DNA of 64,000 bases from Oscillospiraceae bacterium (GCA_902787755.1 CADAHL010000008.1:1-64000), one strand, 5' to 3'; shown: positions 43,688 to 52,758, counted from the first letter of the stretch. Notes: generated by a model from the letters alone, not told the origin. A program made the numbers and translations.

Positions 43688-44715
43688 TTCGCCGCCTCCT
43701 TTGCCGCCTTCTTCGCGGCCTTCTCGGCCTCGATATCCTCCTCGGTCACACCGAACTGATGACGGTGGAAGCCCTTGTCGATGGCCCAGGCGCACAGGTT
43801 CATGATAAGCACCGCATAGGTGGAGCCTTCGGGATAGCCGCCGAAGTAGCGGATCAGCACGGTGATCACACCGCAGCCGAAGCCGTAGAGCAGCTGACCG
43901 TTCAGCGTCACGGGGCTGGTGGCATAGTCGGTGGCCATGAAGAAGGCCGCCAGGACCAGGCCGCCGGAGAGCAGGTTGTAAAGCATCCAGTCAAAGCGGT
44001 TCATTCCCGCATGGCCGAAGATCAGGGTCAGCAGCGCAACGGTGCCCAGGAAGGACACGGGGATGCGCCAGGAGATGACCTTGCGGAGGATCAGATACAG
44101 TCCGCCGATGACAAGCAGCAGGGTGCTGACCTCGCCCATGGCGCCGGGGATGGTGCCCAGGAACATGGATTTGAGGCTGAAGTACGCGGGCATGGTCCCC
44201 TCGCCGTACAGGTAGCTCAGCGGGGTTGCCATGGTCACACCGTCCACCACGCCGCTCAAGGCCCTGGGTACCGCGTAAGTCCCAAGGATCAGCGCGTAGG
44301 AGGCCAGCAGGAAGGCACGGCCGGCCAGAGCCGGGTTCAGGAAGTTCTTGCCGATGCCGCCGTAGAGCTGCTTGACCACCACGATGGCAAAGAAGGTGCC
44401 GATCACCGGCAGCCACCAGGGCGCCGTGGGGGGCAGAGTCAGAGCCAGCAGCAGGCCGGTGAGAGCCGCGGAGCAGTCGTCGATGCTGGCGGTCTTGTGC
44501 ATGAGCTTGCGGTAGCCCCACTCAAAGAACACGGCGGAGGCCATGGACGAAAGCATGACCACCAGGCTGTGGAAGCCGAACTGGATAACCGACCAGATGA
44601 CCGCGGGCAGCAGAGACAGGATCACCGTGAGCATCAGCCGGCGGGTGTCGATATTGGTCCTGACCTGGGGCTGATAGGCCACGTCAAGGACGATACGTTC
44701 TTTCTTCTCGCTCAT
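43684..44715 (-). CDS. rnfD: Rnf complex membrane subunit D
   Basis: A 343-residue multi-helix protein. It carries covalent FMN in the family at a conserved Thr; here the candidate is in DGVTMATPL. The YGGIGKNFLNPALAGRAF block is typical of RnfD/NqrB. The frame extends to 44853, but the ATG at 44715 overlaps the rnfC stop by 4 bases. Confidence 0.92.
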   Translation of the reverse strand: MSEKKERIVLDVAYQPQVRTNIDTRRLMLTVILSLLPAVIWSVIQFGFHSLVVMLSSMASAVFFEWGYRKLMHKTASIDDCSAALTGLLLALTLPPTAPWWLPVIGTFFAIVVVKQLYGGIGKNFLNPALAGRAFLLASYALILGTYAVPRALSGVVDGVTMATPLSYLYGEGTMPAYFSLKSMFLGTIPGAMGEVSTLLLVIGGLYLILRKVISWRIPVSFLGTVALLTLIFGHAGMNRFDWMLYNLLSGGLVLAAFFMATDYATSPVTLNGQLLYGFGCGVITVLIRYFGGYPEGSTYAVLIMNLCAWAIDKGFHRHQFGVTEEDIEAEKAAKKAAKEAAK

Positions 44716-46061
44716 TTGCTCGCCTCCTTTGCCGCCGCGGCTTCCGCCGCTGCCTTCTCCTTGGCGGCCTTGGCCTGGAACATGAGCTTGGCCGTCTTGA
44801 ACGCGTGGGTCAGAGGCATGCGGGCGGGACAGTTGAAAGAGCAGCTGCCGCACTCGAAGCAGTCGGTAATGTGGTACTTCTCCATGTTCTCAAAATCGCC
44901 CTTGGAGTAGTACATGTACATGAACACCGGCTCCAGCTTCATGGGACAGACCGTGATGCATTTGCCGCAGCGGATGCACTGAGGCTCGTCCACGTGGCGG
45001 TCCTCTTCCTCGGTGAAGAACAGTACGCCGGCGGTGCCCTTGATGGTGGGCGCGTCAAAGCTGGTAGCGCAGATGCCCATCATGGGGCCGCCCAGAACGA
45101 TCTTCCGGGGATCCTTCACAAAACCGCCGCACTGCTCGGCCAGATAGCCGAAGGGGGTGCCCACTCTGGTCAGGCCGTTTACCGGCTTGGCAAGCGCGGA
45201 GCCGGCCACGGTGACGATACGCTCGATGACGGGTCTGCCCTCATAGCAGGCCTGGTACACCGCGTAGCAGGTCCGAGTGGAGACCACGTTGGCGCCTACG
45301 CCGGAGGGCAGTCCGCCGGGCTTGACCTGGCGGCCGGTAACGGCATAGACCTGCATCTTTTCAGCGCCCTGGGGATACTTGACCGCCTCGGGCACGATCT
45401 CGATGCCGTATTTCTCCGGGTGCAGGGAATTGAGCAGGTCGATAGCGTCCTTCTTGTTGACTTCGATCCCGTAATACGCCTTGTCCACGCCGCTGGCGAT
45501 CCGCACCAGCTCGATGCCCTTGAGCAGCTGTTCCGGGTAATTGAGCATGGTCAGATGGTCGCCGTTCAGATAGGGCTCGCATTCGGCGCCGTTGATGACC
45601 AGCTTATCCACCTTGCCGATACCGCCGCGGATCTTGAACGCCGTGGGGAACATGGCGCCGCCCATACCGACCACGCCGGCCGCCCGGATCCGGGCCAGGA
45701 TGGCGTCGGGGTCCTTGAGCTGCTCGGCGTTCAGGGGCTCCATGAAATCGGGGGTGTCCTGGAAATCGTTCTCGATCACCACAGACATGATCATGTCGCC
45801 CAGGGGATGGGGTCTGGGCTCCACCGCTAACACCTTGCCGGACACGGAGGCATGGACCGGAGCGGAGACGGGTGCGGGATTCTCGCCGATCTTCTGGCCC
45901 ATCTTCACATAGTCGCCTTTGGCCACCAGGGGCTTGTTGGGCGCGCCGATGTGCTGGGCCATGGGGATCACCACTTGCTGAGGCGGCGTGATGACAGACA
46001 CCGGAATCTCCGGCGCCTTCATATAATTGGGATGTACGCCGCCCTTGAAGGTATGGATCAT
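44712..46061 (-). CDS. rnfC: Rnf complex NADH-binding subunit C
   Basis: A 449-residue soluble subunit that transfers electrons to NAD+. Biotinyl-like N-terminal domain, GMGGAMFPTAFKIR, the FMN/NAD segment INGAECEPYLNGDHL, and two 4Fe-4S motifs CIRCGKCITVCP and CFECGSCSFNCP. An Ala/Lys-rich helical tail follows. The open frame reaches 46070 (GTG), but GAGGTGA lies 7 bases before the ATG at 46061. First gene of the operon behind the promoter at 46110-46139. Confidence 0.93.
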   Translation of the reverse strand: MIHTFKGGVHPNYMKAPEIPVSVITPPQQVVIPMAQHIGAPNKPLVAKGDYVKMGQKIGENPAPVSAPVHASVSGKVLAVEPRPHPLGDMIMSVVIENDFQDTPDFMEPLNAEQLKDPDAILARIRAAGVVGMGGAMFPTAFKIRGGIGKVDKLVINGAECEPYLNGDHLTMLNYPEQLLKGIELVRIASGVDKAYYGIEVNKKDAIDLLNSLHPEKYGIEIVPEAVKYPQGAEKMQVYAVTGRQVKPGGLPSGVGANVVSTRTCYAVYQACYEGRPVIERIVTVAGSALAKPVNGLTRVGTPFGYLAEQCGGFVKDPRKIVLGGPMMGICATSFDAPTIKGTAGVLFFTEEEDRHVDEPQCIRCGKCITVCPMKLEPVFMYMYYSKGDFENMEKYHITDCFECGSCSFNCPARMPLTHAFKTAKLMFQAKAAKEKAAAEAAAAKEASK

Positions 46062-46109
46062 AAGCTTCACCTCGTATACATACTCCCATAAGGGTCTACA
46101 TTCCTCGTG

Positions 46110-46139
46110 ATTGTAACATATCCTGTCGCAAAATGTCTA
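46110..46139 (-). promoter_or_regulatory. rnf operon promoter
   Basis: Minus strand TAGACA, 18 bases, TACAAT, about 50 bases before rnfC. Confidence 0.6.
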
Positions 46140-46268
46140 CCCAAAAAGGCCGGAAAATGTGCAAATTTCATAGATAAGTTCTTAACAAGCCTGTTATTTG
46201 CTTGGCAATCTGACGATTTTGACAAATCTGGGTTTTCTGTCCGGACGAGGTTTCCCCCTGCGCATGAC

Positions 46269-46301
46269 AAAGGACCTGCCGCCCGAAGCAGCAGGTCCTT
46301 T
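46269..46301 (-). terminator. Terminator of the flavodiiron gene
   Basis: AAAGGACCTGC and GCAGGTCCTTT, 11 bp perfect, about 40 bp after the stop at 46340. Confidence 0.8.
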
Positions 46302-46339
46302 GATCAACGATTCCTTTTGCAATGTCCCGACAACGTCTG

Positions 46340-48352
46340 TCAGCGCTCGGCGGGTTCAAAGTCCTCCCGGCCATGCTTGCACAGCGGGCAGGTGTAGCCC
46401 TCGGGCAGTTCGCCCTCGCAGGGCTCGAAGTGGCCGCAGATGGAGCAGACATAGCCCTTCTGCTTGGGCTTTACCTCCGGCACCACGTGCACGAAGTCCT
46501 CCTTGCCGTGCTTGCACAGCGGGCAGGTGAAATCGTCGGGAAGCTGGGCTCCTTCATAGACGTAGCCGCAGACCTGGCAGATCCAGGCTTCCTTCTGCTC
46601 GGGAGCGGGATTCTTCTTGGGCTTGATGTGGGCGTGATAGTAGCCGTAGGTGCAGCTGGGAGCCTTGGACAGGACCTTGGCCTCCACCACGTTTGCGATG
46701 TACAGCACCTGGGTCTCCAGATCCCGCACGTCGATGACCTCGCAGGACAGCACGGCGTTGGTGTAGGTGGGAATATAGCGGATGCCGTTTTGCATGCGCA
46801 CCTCATGGGGCAGATCGGCAAACTTGTCCACGTCACGGCCGCTCTGGAAGCCAAAGTGCTGGAACAGGCTGTAGGGCGCGTCCTCGGTGAGGATGGAGAG
46901 ATTGAAGCGTCCGGCCTTAGCGACCATGTCGCAGGTGTTGTTCTTCTTGATCACGGAAATGGTGATCTTCTTGGGATCGCCGGAGGCCACCTGACCAGCG
47001 GTGTTGATCACACAGCCGTAATCCTTCCCGTCCACCCGGGTGGTCAGGATCTCCACGCCGTAGGAGAGCTTGGAGAACACCTTGTTGTCCACGGCCTCGG
47101 GAGAAAACTCTCCGGCGGTGATGATCACCGGCTCCTCGCTCACTGCAGGCTTGGGCAGAATGTCCTCGGCCAGAGCGTCGGCCAGGGCGTCCAGCTGGTC
47201 AAGCTGACCCTCAGCCAGGGCGGATTTGAGCGTGATGTTCTCGCCGATGAATTCGGTGCCCTTCAGAGGCGAGAGGATCTCCCGCATGACCTTGCCGCTG
47301 GTGGGCGCCCAGGAGCCGTTTTCAATGACGGCGATCTTCCGGTTCTGCAGATTGTGGGCGGCAATATCATGCAGCAGCTGCTCCATGGTCACGAACACGC
47401 CGGCGTTGTAGGTGGTGGCGGCAAAGACCAGATGGCTGCAGCGGAAGGCGTCGGAAACGATGTAGCTGGCGGGGGTCACGGAGGTGTCGTACATCCGGAC
47501 CCGCACGCCCCGTTCGTTGAGCTTACAGGCCAGAATGTTGGCGGCGTTCTCCGTATGGCCATAGACGGAGGCATAGGCCAGCAGCACGCTGTTCTCCTCC
47601 GGAGTATAGCTGGACCAGAGCAGGTACTTCTCCAGGAAGTCGCCGAAGTGGCTGCGCCAGACGAAGCCGTGCAGCGGGCAGACCAGACTGATCTCCAGCT
47701 TGGCGGCCTTCTTCAGCACCGCCTGGACCTGGGGACCGTACTTGCCCACGATGTTGGTGTAGTAACGCCGGGCCTCGTCCAGATGCTCGGTGAAGAAATC
47801 CGTCTCGTCGTTGAATAGCCGGCCGTTCAGCGCGCCGAAGGTGCCGAAGGCGTCGGCGGTAAACAGGATCTTGTCGGTCAGATCATAGCTCATCATGACC
47901 TCCGGCCAATGGACCATGGGGGCCATGACAAAGGTGAAGTTGTGCTTGCCGGTAGAGAGGGTGTCCCCTTCCTTCACCAGAACGATCCGATCGGACAGGT
48001 CGCAGCCCAGAAACTGGGCCATCATGGTCTTGATCTTGGCATTGCAGACGATCTTGGCCTCCGGGTAGCGGCTGAGCAACAGCTCCTGGGTGGCAGCGTG
48101 GTCGGGCTCCATGTGGTGCACCACCAGATAATCCAGCTTCCGTCCGTTCAGGGCGTGGGCCACGTTCTCCAGAAACACGCTGTACACTGCCTTGTCCACG
48201 GTATCGAACAGGACGGTCTTTTCATCCAGCAGCAGATAGGAGTTGTAGGAAACACCGTCGGGCACGCCGTACACGCCCTCGAAGCAGGCCAGACGCCGGT
48301 CATCCGCACCGACCCAGATCAGATCATCGGTCACTTTTCTCGTGCAGTACAT
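46340..48352 (-). CDS. Flavodiiron protein fused to flavin reductase and two rubredoxin domains
   Basis: A 670-residue electron-transfer chain in one polypeptide. Order: diiron metallo-beta-lactamase domain (about 1-250; ligands in HHMEPDH, HWPEVM, TADAFG, CPLHG), flavodoxin domain (about 255-395; SVYGHTENAA), flavin-reductase-like domain (about 420-570; GCVINTAGQVASGDPKK), and two short rubredoxin-like domains. Rubredoxin cysteines are 592/595/610/613 and 636/639/655/658. The family reduces O2 to water or NO to N2O, taking electrons from NAD(P)H through rubredoxin. The frame extends to 48598, but TGGAGG lies 5 to 6 bases before the ATG at 48352. A promoter lies at 48401-48428. Confidence 0.92.
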   Translation of the reverse strand: MYCTRKVTDDLIWVGADDRRLACFEGVYGVPDGVSYNSYLLLDEKTVLFDTVDKAVYSVFLENVAHALNGRKLDYLVVHHMEPDHAATQELLLSRYPEAKIVCNAKIKTMMAQFLGCDLSDRIVLVKEGDTLSTGKHNFTFVMAPMVHWPEVMMSYDLTDKILFTADAFGTFGALNGRLFNDETDFFTEHLDEARRYYTNIVGKYGPQVQAVLKKAAKLEISLVCPLHGFVWRSHFGDFLEKYLLWSSYTPEENSVLLAYASVYGHTENAANILACKLNERGVRVRMYDTSVTPASYIVSDAFRCSHLVFAATTYNAGVFVTMEQLLHDIAAHNLQNRKIAVIENGSWAPTSGKVMREILSPLKGTEFIGENITLKSALAEGQLDQLDALADALAEDILPKPAVSEEPVIITAGEFSPEAVDNKVFSKLSYGVEILTTRVDGKDYGCVINTAGQVASGDPKKITISVIKKNNTCDMVAKAGRFNLSILTEDAPYSLFQHFGFQSGRDVDKFADLPHEVRMQNGIRYIPTYTNAVLSCEVIDVRDLETQVLYIANVVEAKVLSKAPSCTYGYYHAHIKPKKNPAPEQKEAWICQVCGYVYEGAQLPDDFTCPLCKHGKEDFVHVVPEVKPKQKGYVCSICGHFEPCEGELPEGYTCPLCKHGREDFEPAER

Positions 48353-48400
48353 AAAATCCTCCATTCGGTAAGATTGTATTTTTTCGGACTTGCTGTCTCC

Positions 48401-48428
48401 ATTATACGGATTTTTCCGCAAGATGCAA
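48401..48428 (-). promoter_or_regulatory. Promoter of the flavodiiron gene
   Basis: Minus strand TTGCAT, 16 bases, TATAAT, about 50 bases before the ATG. Confidence 0.65.
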
Positions 48429-48509
48429 CCGTGACTTTTTCTCTTTTTCCTCTGTTCAAGCAGCAGAAAATCTGATATGATTGAGGAAAACCAAATGGGG
48501 GGGATCCTT

Positions 48510-48878
48510 GTGGCAGAAAAAACCTTTGCCGGGCTGGAAGGAAAGCTGACCGGGCCGGAATATGACCGGGATTTTGAGACGGCGGAGCGCATCGACAAGC
48601 TCTGGGTCGGCTCCCTGGGCGTGTACTATAAGGATGGCTTCAAGACACGTTGCATTCGATATTCCGAAATGGAACGGGCCTTTATCCGTATTCAGGGAGT
48701 CAAAAGTCGGATGTGCTGCGGCCAAGCCAATTTTGAGTATTCCCGGATGGTCTTCGTCTGCGGTGGGAAGGAATACGCCGACGTGATGACCGAGGACAAC
48801 AAGGCCATGGACCGGGCCCTGGAAGCCATCGCCGGAAAAGCGCCGAATGTGAAGATCGGCTTTGTGAAGGAGGCATGA
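48510..48878 (+). CDS. Hypothetical small protein upstream of VOC enzyme
   Basis: A 122-residue soluble protein (GTG start) with GGGGGGGA ending 5 bases upstream. The frame opens at an ATG at 48477, but that ATG lies in a TATGAT box (48476-48481) spaced 17 bases from TGTTCA, so the later starts (48495 ATG or 48510 GTG) are favoured. Beta-rich, with IDKLWVGSLGVYYKDGFKTR and KSRMCCGQANFEYSR; looks like a PH-like or other small beta-barrel fold without catalytic motif. Its stop lies 2 bases before the VOC start codon. Function unknown. Confidence 0.65.
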   Translation: MAEKTFAGLEGKLTGPEYDRDFETAERIDKLWVGSLGVYYKDGFKTRCIRYSEMERAFIRIQGVKSRMCCGQANFEYSRMVFVCGGKEYADVMTEDNKAMDRALEAIAGKAPNVKIGFVKEA

Positions 48879-48880
48879 GC

Positions 48881-49249
48881 ATGTTTGCGTTCAATCATTT
48901 CAATTTCAATGTATTGGATCTGGACCGTAGCCTGAAGTTTTATGACGAGGCCCTGGGTCTGAAGCCGGTCCGGGCCAAGGTCGCCGCCGACGGCAGCTTC
49001 AAGCTGGTCTTTCTGGGCGACGGCAAGACCGACTTTCAGCTGGAGCTGACCTATCTGACCGACCGGACCGAGCCCTACGATCTCGGCGAATGCGAGTTCC
49101 ACCTGGCCTTCACCGCCGAGGACATGGAGGCCGCCCACGCAAAGCACGAGGCCATGGGCTGCATCTGCTTCGAGAATCCCAAGATGGGCATCTATTTCAT
49201 AGAAGATCCGGACGGATATTGGATTGAGATCATTCCCGTGAGGAAGTGA
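48881..49249 (+). CDS. VOC-superfamily (glyoxalase-like) metalloenzyme
   Basis: A 122-residue protein with two beta-alpha-beta-beta-beta units. Candidate metal ligands His6, Glu55 (QLELT), His74 and Glu116 (YWIEII) occupy the glyoxalase I positions. AAGGAGG lies 7 bases before the ATG at 48881 and 1 base before the ATG at 48875, so 48881 is preferred. Likely lactoylglutathione-lyase-like detoxification of methylglyoxal or a related VOC reaction. In an operon with the proteins on either side. Confidence 0.8.
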   Translation: MFAFNHFNFNVLDLDRSLKFYDEALGLKPVRAKVAADGSFKLVFLGDGKTDFQLELTYLTDRTEPYDLGECEFHLAFTAEDMEAAHAKHEAMGCICFENPKMGIYFIEDPDGYWIEIIPVRK

Positions 49250-49256
49250 GGTCCGT

Positions 49257-49808
49257 ATGGAACACCTGGTAACCCGAAGACTGGATACCCCCCGGCTGAT
49301 CCTGCGCCCTTTCCGGCCCGGGGACGGCGAGGCCATGTTCCGCAACTGGGCCAGCGATCCCTTGGTCACCCGGTATCTGACCTGGCCGCCGCACGAGAAC
49401 GCTGAGGTCTCCGAGCGTCTCTGCGCGCTCTGGGCTCAGGGAGCGGAGACGCCTTCGTTCTATCAGTGGGCGATCGAGCTTAGGGAGCTTGGCCAGGTCA
49501 TCGGCAGTCTGTCCGTCGTCCGCATAGACGAGGCTACAGAATCGGCTGAGCTGGGCTACTGCATCGGAAAGGCCTGGTGGGGACGCGGGCTGATGACCGA
49601 GGCCGTTCGGGCCGTGATCGCGTATCTGCTCACCGACTGCGGCTTTCGCCGAGTCTGCGCCCGTCATGACGCGGAGAACCCTGCCTCGGGCCGAGTCATG
49701 CAAAAGGCCGGGATGGTGCGGGAAGGCACTCTCCGCGCCTCCGGGCGGAACAATCGGGGCATCGTAGATATGGTGTGTTATTCTATTCTGCCGAATGAGC
49801 TGAAATGA
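49257..49808 (+). CDS. GNAT-family N-acetyltransferase (RimJ/RimL type)
   Basis: A 183-residue acetyltransferase: TPRLILRPFRPGD at the N-terminus, core ELGYCIGKAWWGRGLMTEA with the acetyl-CoA loop WGRGL, and a late NPASGRVMQKAGM typical of RimJ/RimL relatives. GAGGT precedes the ATG by 4 to 5 bases, 7 bp after the VOC stop. May acetylate a protein N-terminus or a small molecule. Confidence 0.85.
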   Translation: MEHLVTRRLDTPRLILRPFRPGDGEAMFRNWASDPLVTRYLTWPPHENAEVSERLCALWAQGAETPSFYQWAIELRELGQVIGSLSVVRIDEATESAELGYCIGKAWWGRGLMTEAVRAVIAYLLTDCGFRRVCARHDAENPASGRVMQKAGMVREGTLRASGRNNRGIVDMVCYSILPNELK

Positions 49809-49819
49809 CGGATTTCTCC

Positions 49820-49848
49820 TTGACTTGGCCGAGTTTGTATGATATAAA
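49820..49848 (+). promoter_or_regulatory. Promoter of the riboswitch-controlled permease
   Basis: TTGACT, 17 bases, TATAAA. Predicted transcript start near 49855, just before the structured leader. Confidence 0.7.
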
Positions 49849-49854
49849 AAATCT

Positions 49855-50018
49855 GTCCATGAGGGAGTAACAGACGGGACTTTTCCCGGAGGAAGTCGTC
49901 ATCACGGCGCTTGCGCCCGGCAACCTTTTCATTGTGAGACTCATGCGAGCCTTCCGGCTACCCATGGGCCAAGTGTGCGATTCCACAGGTACAGCCGACA
50001 GGCTGTACCTATTTTTTT
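49855..50018 (+). promoter_or_regulatory. Probable yybP-ykoY (Mn2+) riboswitch
   Basis: A structured leader between a promoter and an intrinsic terminator. It contains GAGGGAGTAAC (first conserved loop strand) near 49860, stems GGGAC-TTTT-CCC and GGCGC-TTGC-GCC, then CCGGCAACC...TTGTGAGACTCATGCGA (49915-49950). These match the two conserved strands of the yybP-ykoY aptamer (GGGGAGUA and GAGAC...UGCG). In the family Mn2+ binding favours read-through. The assignment is from motif memory; a covariance search would settle it. Confidence 0.65.
49987..50018 (+). terminator. Riboswitch-associated intrinsic terminator
   Basis: AGGTACAGCC-GACA-GGCTGTACCT followed by A and seven Ts, 17 bases before the permease start codon. 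Its position makes it the expression platform of the leader. Confidence 0.88.
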
Positions 50019-50035
50019 ATGGGGAGGAACCCGTC

Positions 50036-51307
50036 ATGCCAATGCTCGTCGCCATCATCCTGTTCGTGGTGATGTACGTCTGTCTTCTGATCTTCAGCGA
50101 ACACCGGTTTATCACCGCTCTTGCCGCCGCAGTCCTGTTTCTGGTTCTGGGGATCCTGCCGCTGAGCGCCGTACCCACAGCCATCAACTGGAACGTGCTG
50201 CTGATGCTTCTGGGTACCATGATCACGGTGGAGCTCTTTGTCCAGAGCAAGATGCCCGCCCGGATGGCCGAACGTCTTCTGCAGTCGGTCCCCAACGTCC
50301 AGTGGGCCGTGGTGGCGCTGAGCCTGTTCTCCGGCATCATCTCTGCTTTTGTGGACAACGTGGCCACGGTGCTCATGGTGGCTCCGGTGGGTCTGGCCGT
50401 ATCCAAGCGGCTGAAAACCAACCCCATTCCCGTGATCATCGCCATTGCCGTATCCTCCAACCTGCAGGGCGCCGCCACCCTGGTGGGCGACACCACCTCC
50501 ATCCTGCTTGCCGGTTATGTGAACATGAGCTTTAATGATTTCTTCTGGTTCCAGGGCCGTCCCGGCATTGCCTGGGCCGTCGAGGTCGGGGCGCTGCTGA
50601 CCATCCCGGTGCTGTTGTGGCTGTTCCGGCATGAAAAGGAGCGGGTCGAAACCACCGTTATCACCCAAGTAGACGACCACGTCCCCACCTGGCTCATGCT
50701 GGGTACCGTGCTGACCTTAATCATTGCCTCCCAGTTCAAGAACCGCCCGGAATTGACCAACGGAATCATCTGCTGTGCCTACGCTCTGATCGGTCTCGTC
50801 TACGAGTACATCCGGCAGAAGGACGTCGCTGTGCTTCGCTCTACTTTGGCGGCGGTGGATTACAAGACGCTCCTTCTGCTCACCGGTCTGTTCATGGTCA
50901 TTGAAGGCATTCGTCAGGCCGGAGTGATCGACGCCATCGCCCAGCTTTTCGTCCGCTTCGGCGGCGGCTCGATCCTTCTGATGTATGTGCTGATCGTGGC
51001 CGTGTCCGTGATCCTCAGCGCATTCATCGACAACATTCCCTATGTGGCCACCATGCTTCCCGTCGTGGGCGGCATCTCTTCCCTTTTGGGCGTGCCCCCC
51101 TATCTGCTGGCCTTCGGTCTGCTCATCGGCGCGACCCTGGGCGGCAACATCACCCCGGTGGGAGCCTCCGCCAACATAGCCGGCATCGGCATCCTCCAGA
51201 AGGAGGGCTACAAGGTCTCCACCCGGGACTTCACCCGGATCGGCATTCCCTTCACCCTGATCGCCGCCATCTCCGGCGCTGTAGTGATCTGGATCTTCTG
51301 GGCTTGA
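50036..51307 (+). CDS. ArsB/NhaD-SLC13 superfamily ion permease
   Basis: A 423-residue polytopic protein (about 11-12 helices) of the ion-transporter superfamily. Two re-entrant-type motifs are visible: AVSSNLQGAATLVGDTTS in the first half and GATLGGNITPVGASANI in the second, with FVDNVATVLM and FIDNIPYVATML preceding them. This layout is shared by ArsB, NhaD and citrate/sulfate permeases; the substrate is not readable. GGGGAGGA lies 7 bases before the ATG at 50036. Control by a probable Mn2+ riboswitch suggests a role in manganese or related metal homeostasis (inference). Confidence 0.82.
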   Translation: MPMLVAIILFVVMYVCLLIFSEHRFITALAAAVLFLVLGILPLSAVPTAINWNVLLMLLGTMITVELFVQSKMPARMAERLLQSVPNVQWAVVALSLFSGIISAFVDNVATVLMVAPVGLAVSKRLKTNPIPVIIAIAVSSNLQGAATLVGDTTSILLAGYVNMSFNDFFWFQGRPGIAWAVEVGALLTIPVLLWLFRHEKERVETTVITQVDDHVPTWLMLGTVLTLIIASQFKNRPELTNGIICCAYALIGLVYEYIRQKDVAVLRSTLAAVDYKTLLLLTGLFMVIEGIRQAGVIDAIAQLFVRFGGGSILLMYVLIVAVSVILSAFIDNIPYVATMLPVVGGISSLLGVPPYLLAFGLLIGATLGGNITPVGASANIAGIGILQKEGYKVSTRDFTRIGIPFTLIAAISGAVVIWIFWA

Positions 51308-51328
51308 TCGTACCGCATTTCATATCAC

Positions 51329-51369
51329 CCCGCAGCGGCATCCTCTCCGGATCGCTTCTGCGGGTTTTT
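51329..51369 (+). terminator. Terminator after the permease
   Basis: CCCGCAG pairs with CTGCGGG, then TTTTT. Confidence 0.7.
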
Positions 51370-51370
51370 C

Positions 51371-51399
51371 TTGCGCATTTCGGGCGGAAGCAATATAAT
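51371..51399 (+). promoter_or_regulatory. Promoter of carboxylesterase-GH31 operon
   Basis: TTGCGC, 17 bases, TATAAT, 30 bases before the carboxylesterase ATG. Confidence 0.7.
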
Positions 51400-51429
51400 A
51401 AAGCAAAAAAAGGAGAGGCGGGAAGGATC

Positions 51430-52758
51430 ATGGAAGAGAACACCGTTCTGCTGCAAACAGCGCTCGGAACCCTGCGGGGTCTGGATCGCTCGGAGCACCT
51501 GGTATTTCTGGGCATCCCCTTTGCCCACGCCGGGCGCTTTGAATACGCCGTGCCGGTCGAGCATTGGGATGGCGTCCGGGACGCCGCGGCCTTCGGACCG
51601 GGCTGTCCCCAGAACCGGGCGGTACACGAGCATCTGGAGCACCCCACCCGCCGCTTCTATAAGCGGGAGTTCCGTTCCCGGGAGTACCGGTACGATGAGG
51701 ACTGTCTGAATCTGAACCTCTATACACCGAAGAAGGCCAAGGGCTGCCCGGTGATCATCTATTTCTACGGCGGCGGCTTTGATTCCGGCCTCAACTGCGA
51801 GGATCCCTTCGACGGCGCGGCCCTGGCCCGTCAGGGAATCGTGACGGTCTTCCCCAACTACCGGGTGGGACCGCTGGGCTGGCTGTGCCACGATGAGATC
51901 CGCAAACAAACCGGTCGGGACGGAAACTTCGGCCTGGACGATATGCTCTGCGCCATCCGCTGGGTGCGGGAGCATATCTCGGACTTCGGCGGGGACCCGG
52001 AAAATATCACGCTCATGGGTCAGAGCGCCGGGGCCATGAGCATTCAGTATCTGTGCCTGAACCCGGAAAACCGCGGCCTCTTCCGCAGGGCGATCATGCT
52101 CTCCGGCGCCGGGCTGTTCCCCAAGTTCTCTCTCCCCCGCCGTGCGGAGGAGAACCACGAGTATTGGGAGCAGTTCATCGGGGAAGCCGGATGCCGGGAT
52201 CTGGAGGAGCTGCGCCGCCTGGATCTGCACGCGCTGTTCGAGACGGTGGAGCGGATGAAGGTCCTGCGCAAGGATAACACCTATCACAACATGCCTGTGG
52301 TGGACGGGCTTCTGATCCCGGCTCCCGTGGAGGAACTGATGGCCCATCCCCTGCCTCTGGACTATTGGATCGGCTGCACCAACAACGACATGTACGCCCC
52401 GATCCTGGCCTATATCGGCCGCCGCTTTGCCCGGCAGGTCGGAGGCTGGATGTATTTCTTTGATCTCAACGCCCCGGGAGACGACAACCGGGCCTTTCAC
52501 TCCGCTGATCTTCGCTATGTCTTCGGGACCCTGGAGGGCAGCTGGCGCCCCTACGGTGACCGCGACCGGGAGGCGTCGGAGCAGCTGATCTCCTATCTGG
52601 CAAACTTCGCCCGCCGCGGCGATCCCAACGGTCCCGGCCTGCCCGACTGGAGGAAGCAGGGCGTTCTTCATATCGGCCCCGCAGGGACCGCCATGGGGCA
52701 TTTGGATTATCTGAAGCTCACCATGAACTTTCTCACCAAGGGGGATCCCAAGGGATGA
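51430..52758 (+). CDS. Type-B carboxylesterase
   Basis: A 442-residue alpha/beta hydrolase without signal peptide. Oxyanion-hole motif YGGGFDSG, nucleophile Ser199 in MGQSAGAMS, candidate acid Asp320 (NNDMY) and His357 in AFHSADLRYVFG. EDCLNLNLYTP is the type-B signature. The frame is open from 51304, but the ATG at 51430 follows GGAAGG. Coupled to the GH31 gene by a 4-base overlap, so it probably removes acyl groups from the same glycan or glycoside that GH31 cleaves (inference). Confidence 0.88.
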   Translation: MEENTVLLQTALGTLRGLDRSEHLVFLGIPFAHAGRFEYAVPVEHWDGVRDAAAFGPGCPQNRAVHEHLEHPTRRFYKREFRSREYRYDEDCLNLNLYTPKKAKGCPVIIYFYGGGFDSGLNCEDPFDGAALARQGIVTVFPNYRVGPLGWLCHDEIRKQTGRDGNFGLDDMLCAIRWVREHISDFGGDPENITLMGQSAGAMSIQYLCLNPENRGLFRRAIMLSGAGLFPKFSLPRRAEENHEYWEQFIGEAGCRDLEELRRLDLHALFETVERMKVLRKDNTYHNMPVVDGLLIPAPVEELMAHPLPLDYWIGCTNNDMYAPILAYIGRRFARQVGGWMYFFDLNAPGDDNRAFHSADLRYVFGTLEGSWRPYGDRDREASEQLISYLANFARRGDPNGPGLPDWRKQGVLHIGPAGTAMGHLDYLKLTMNFLTKGDPKG

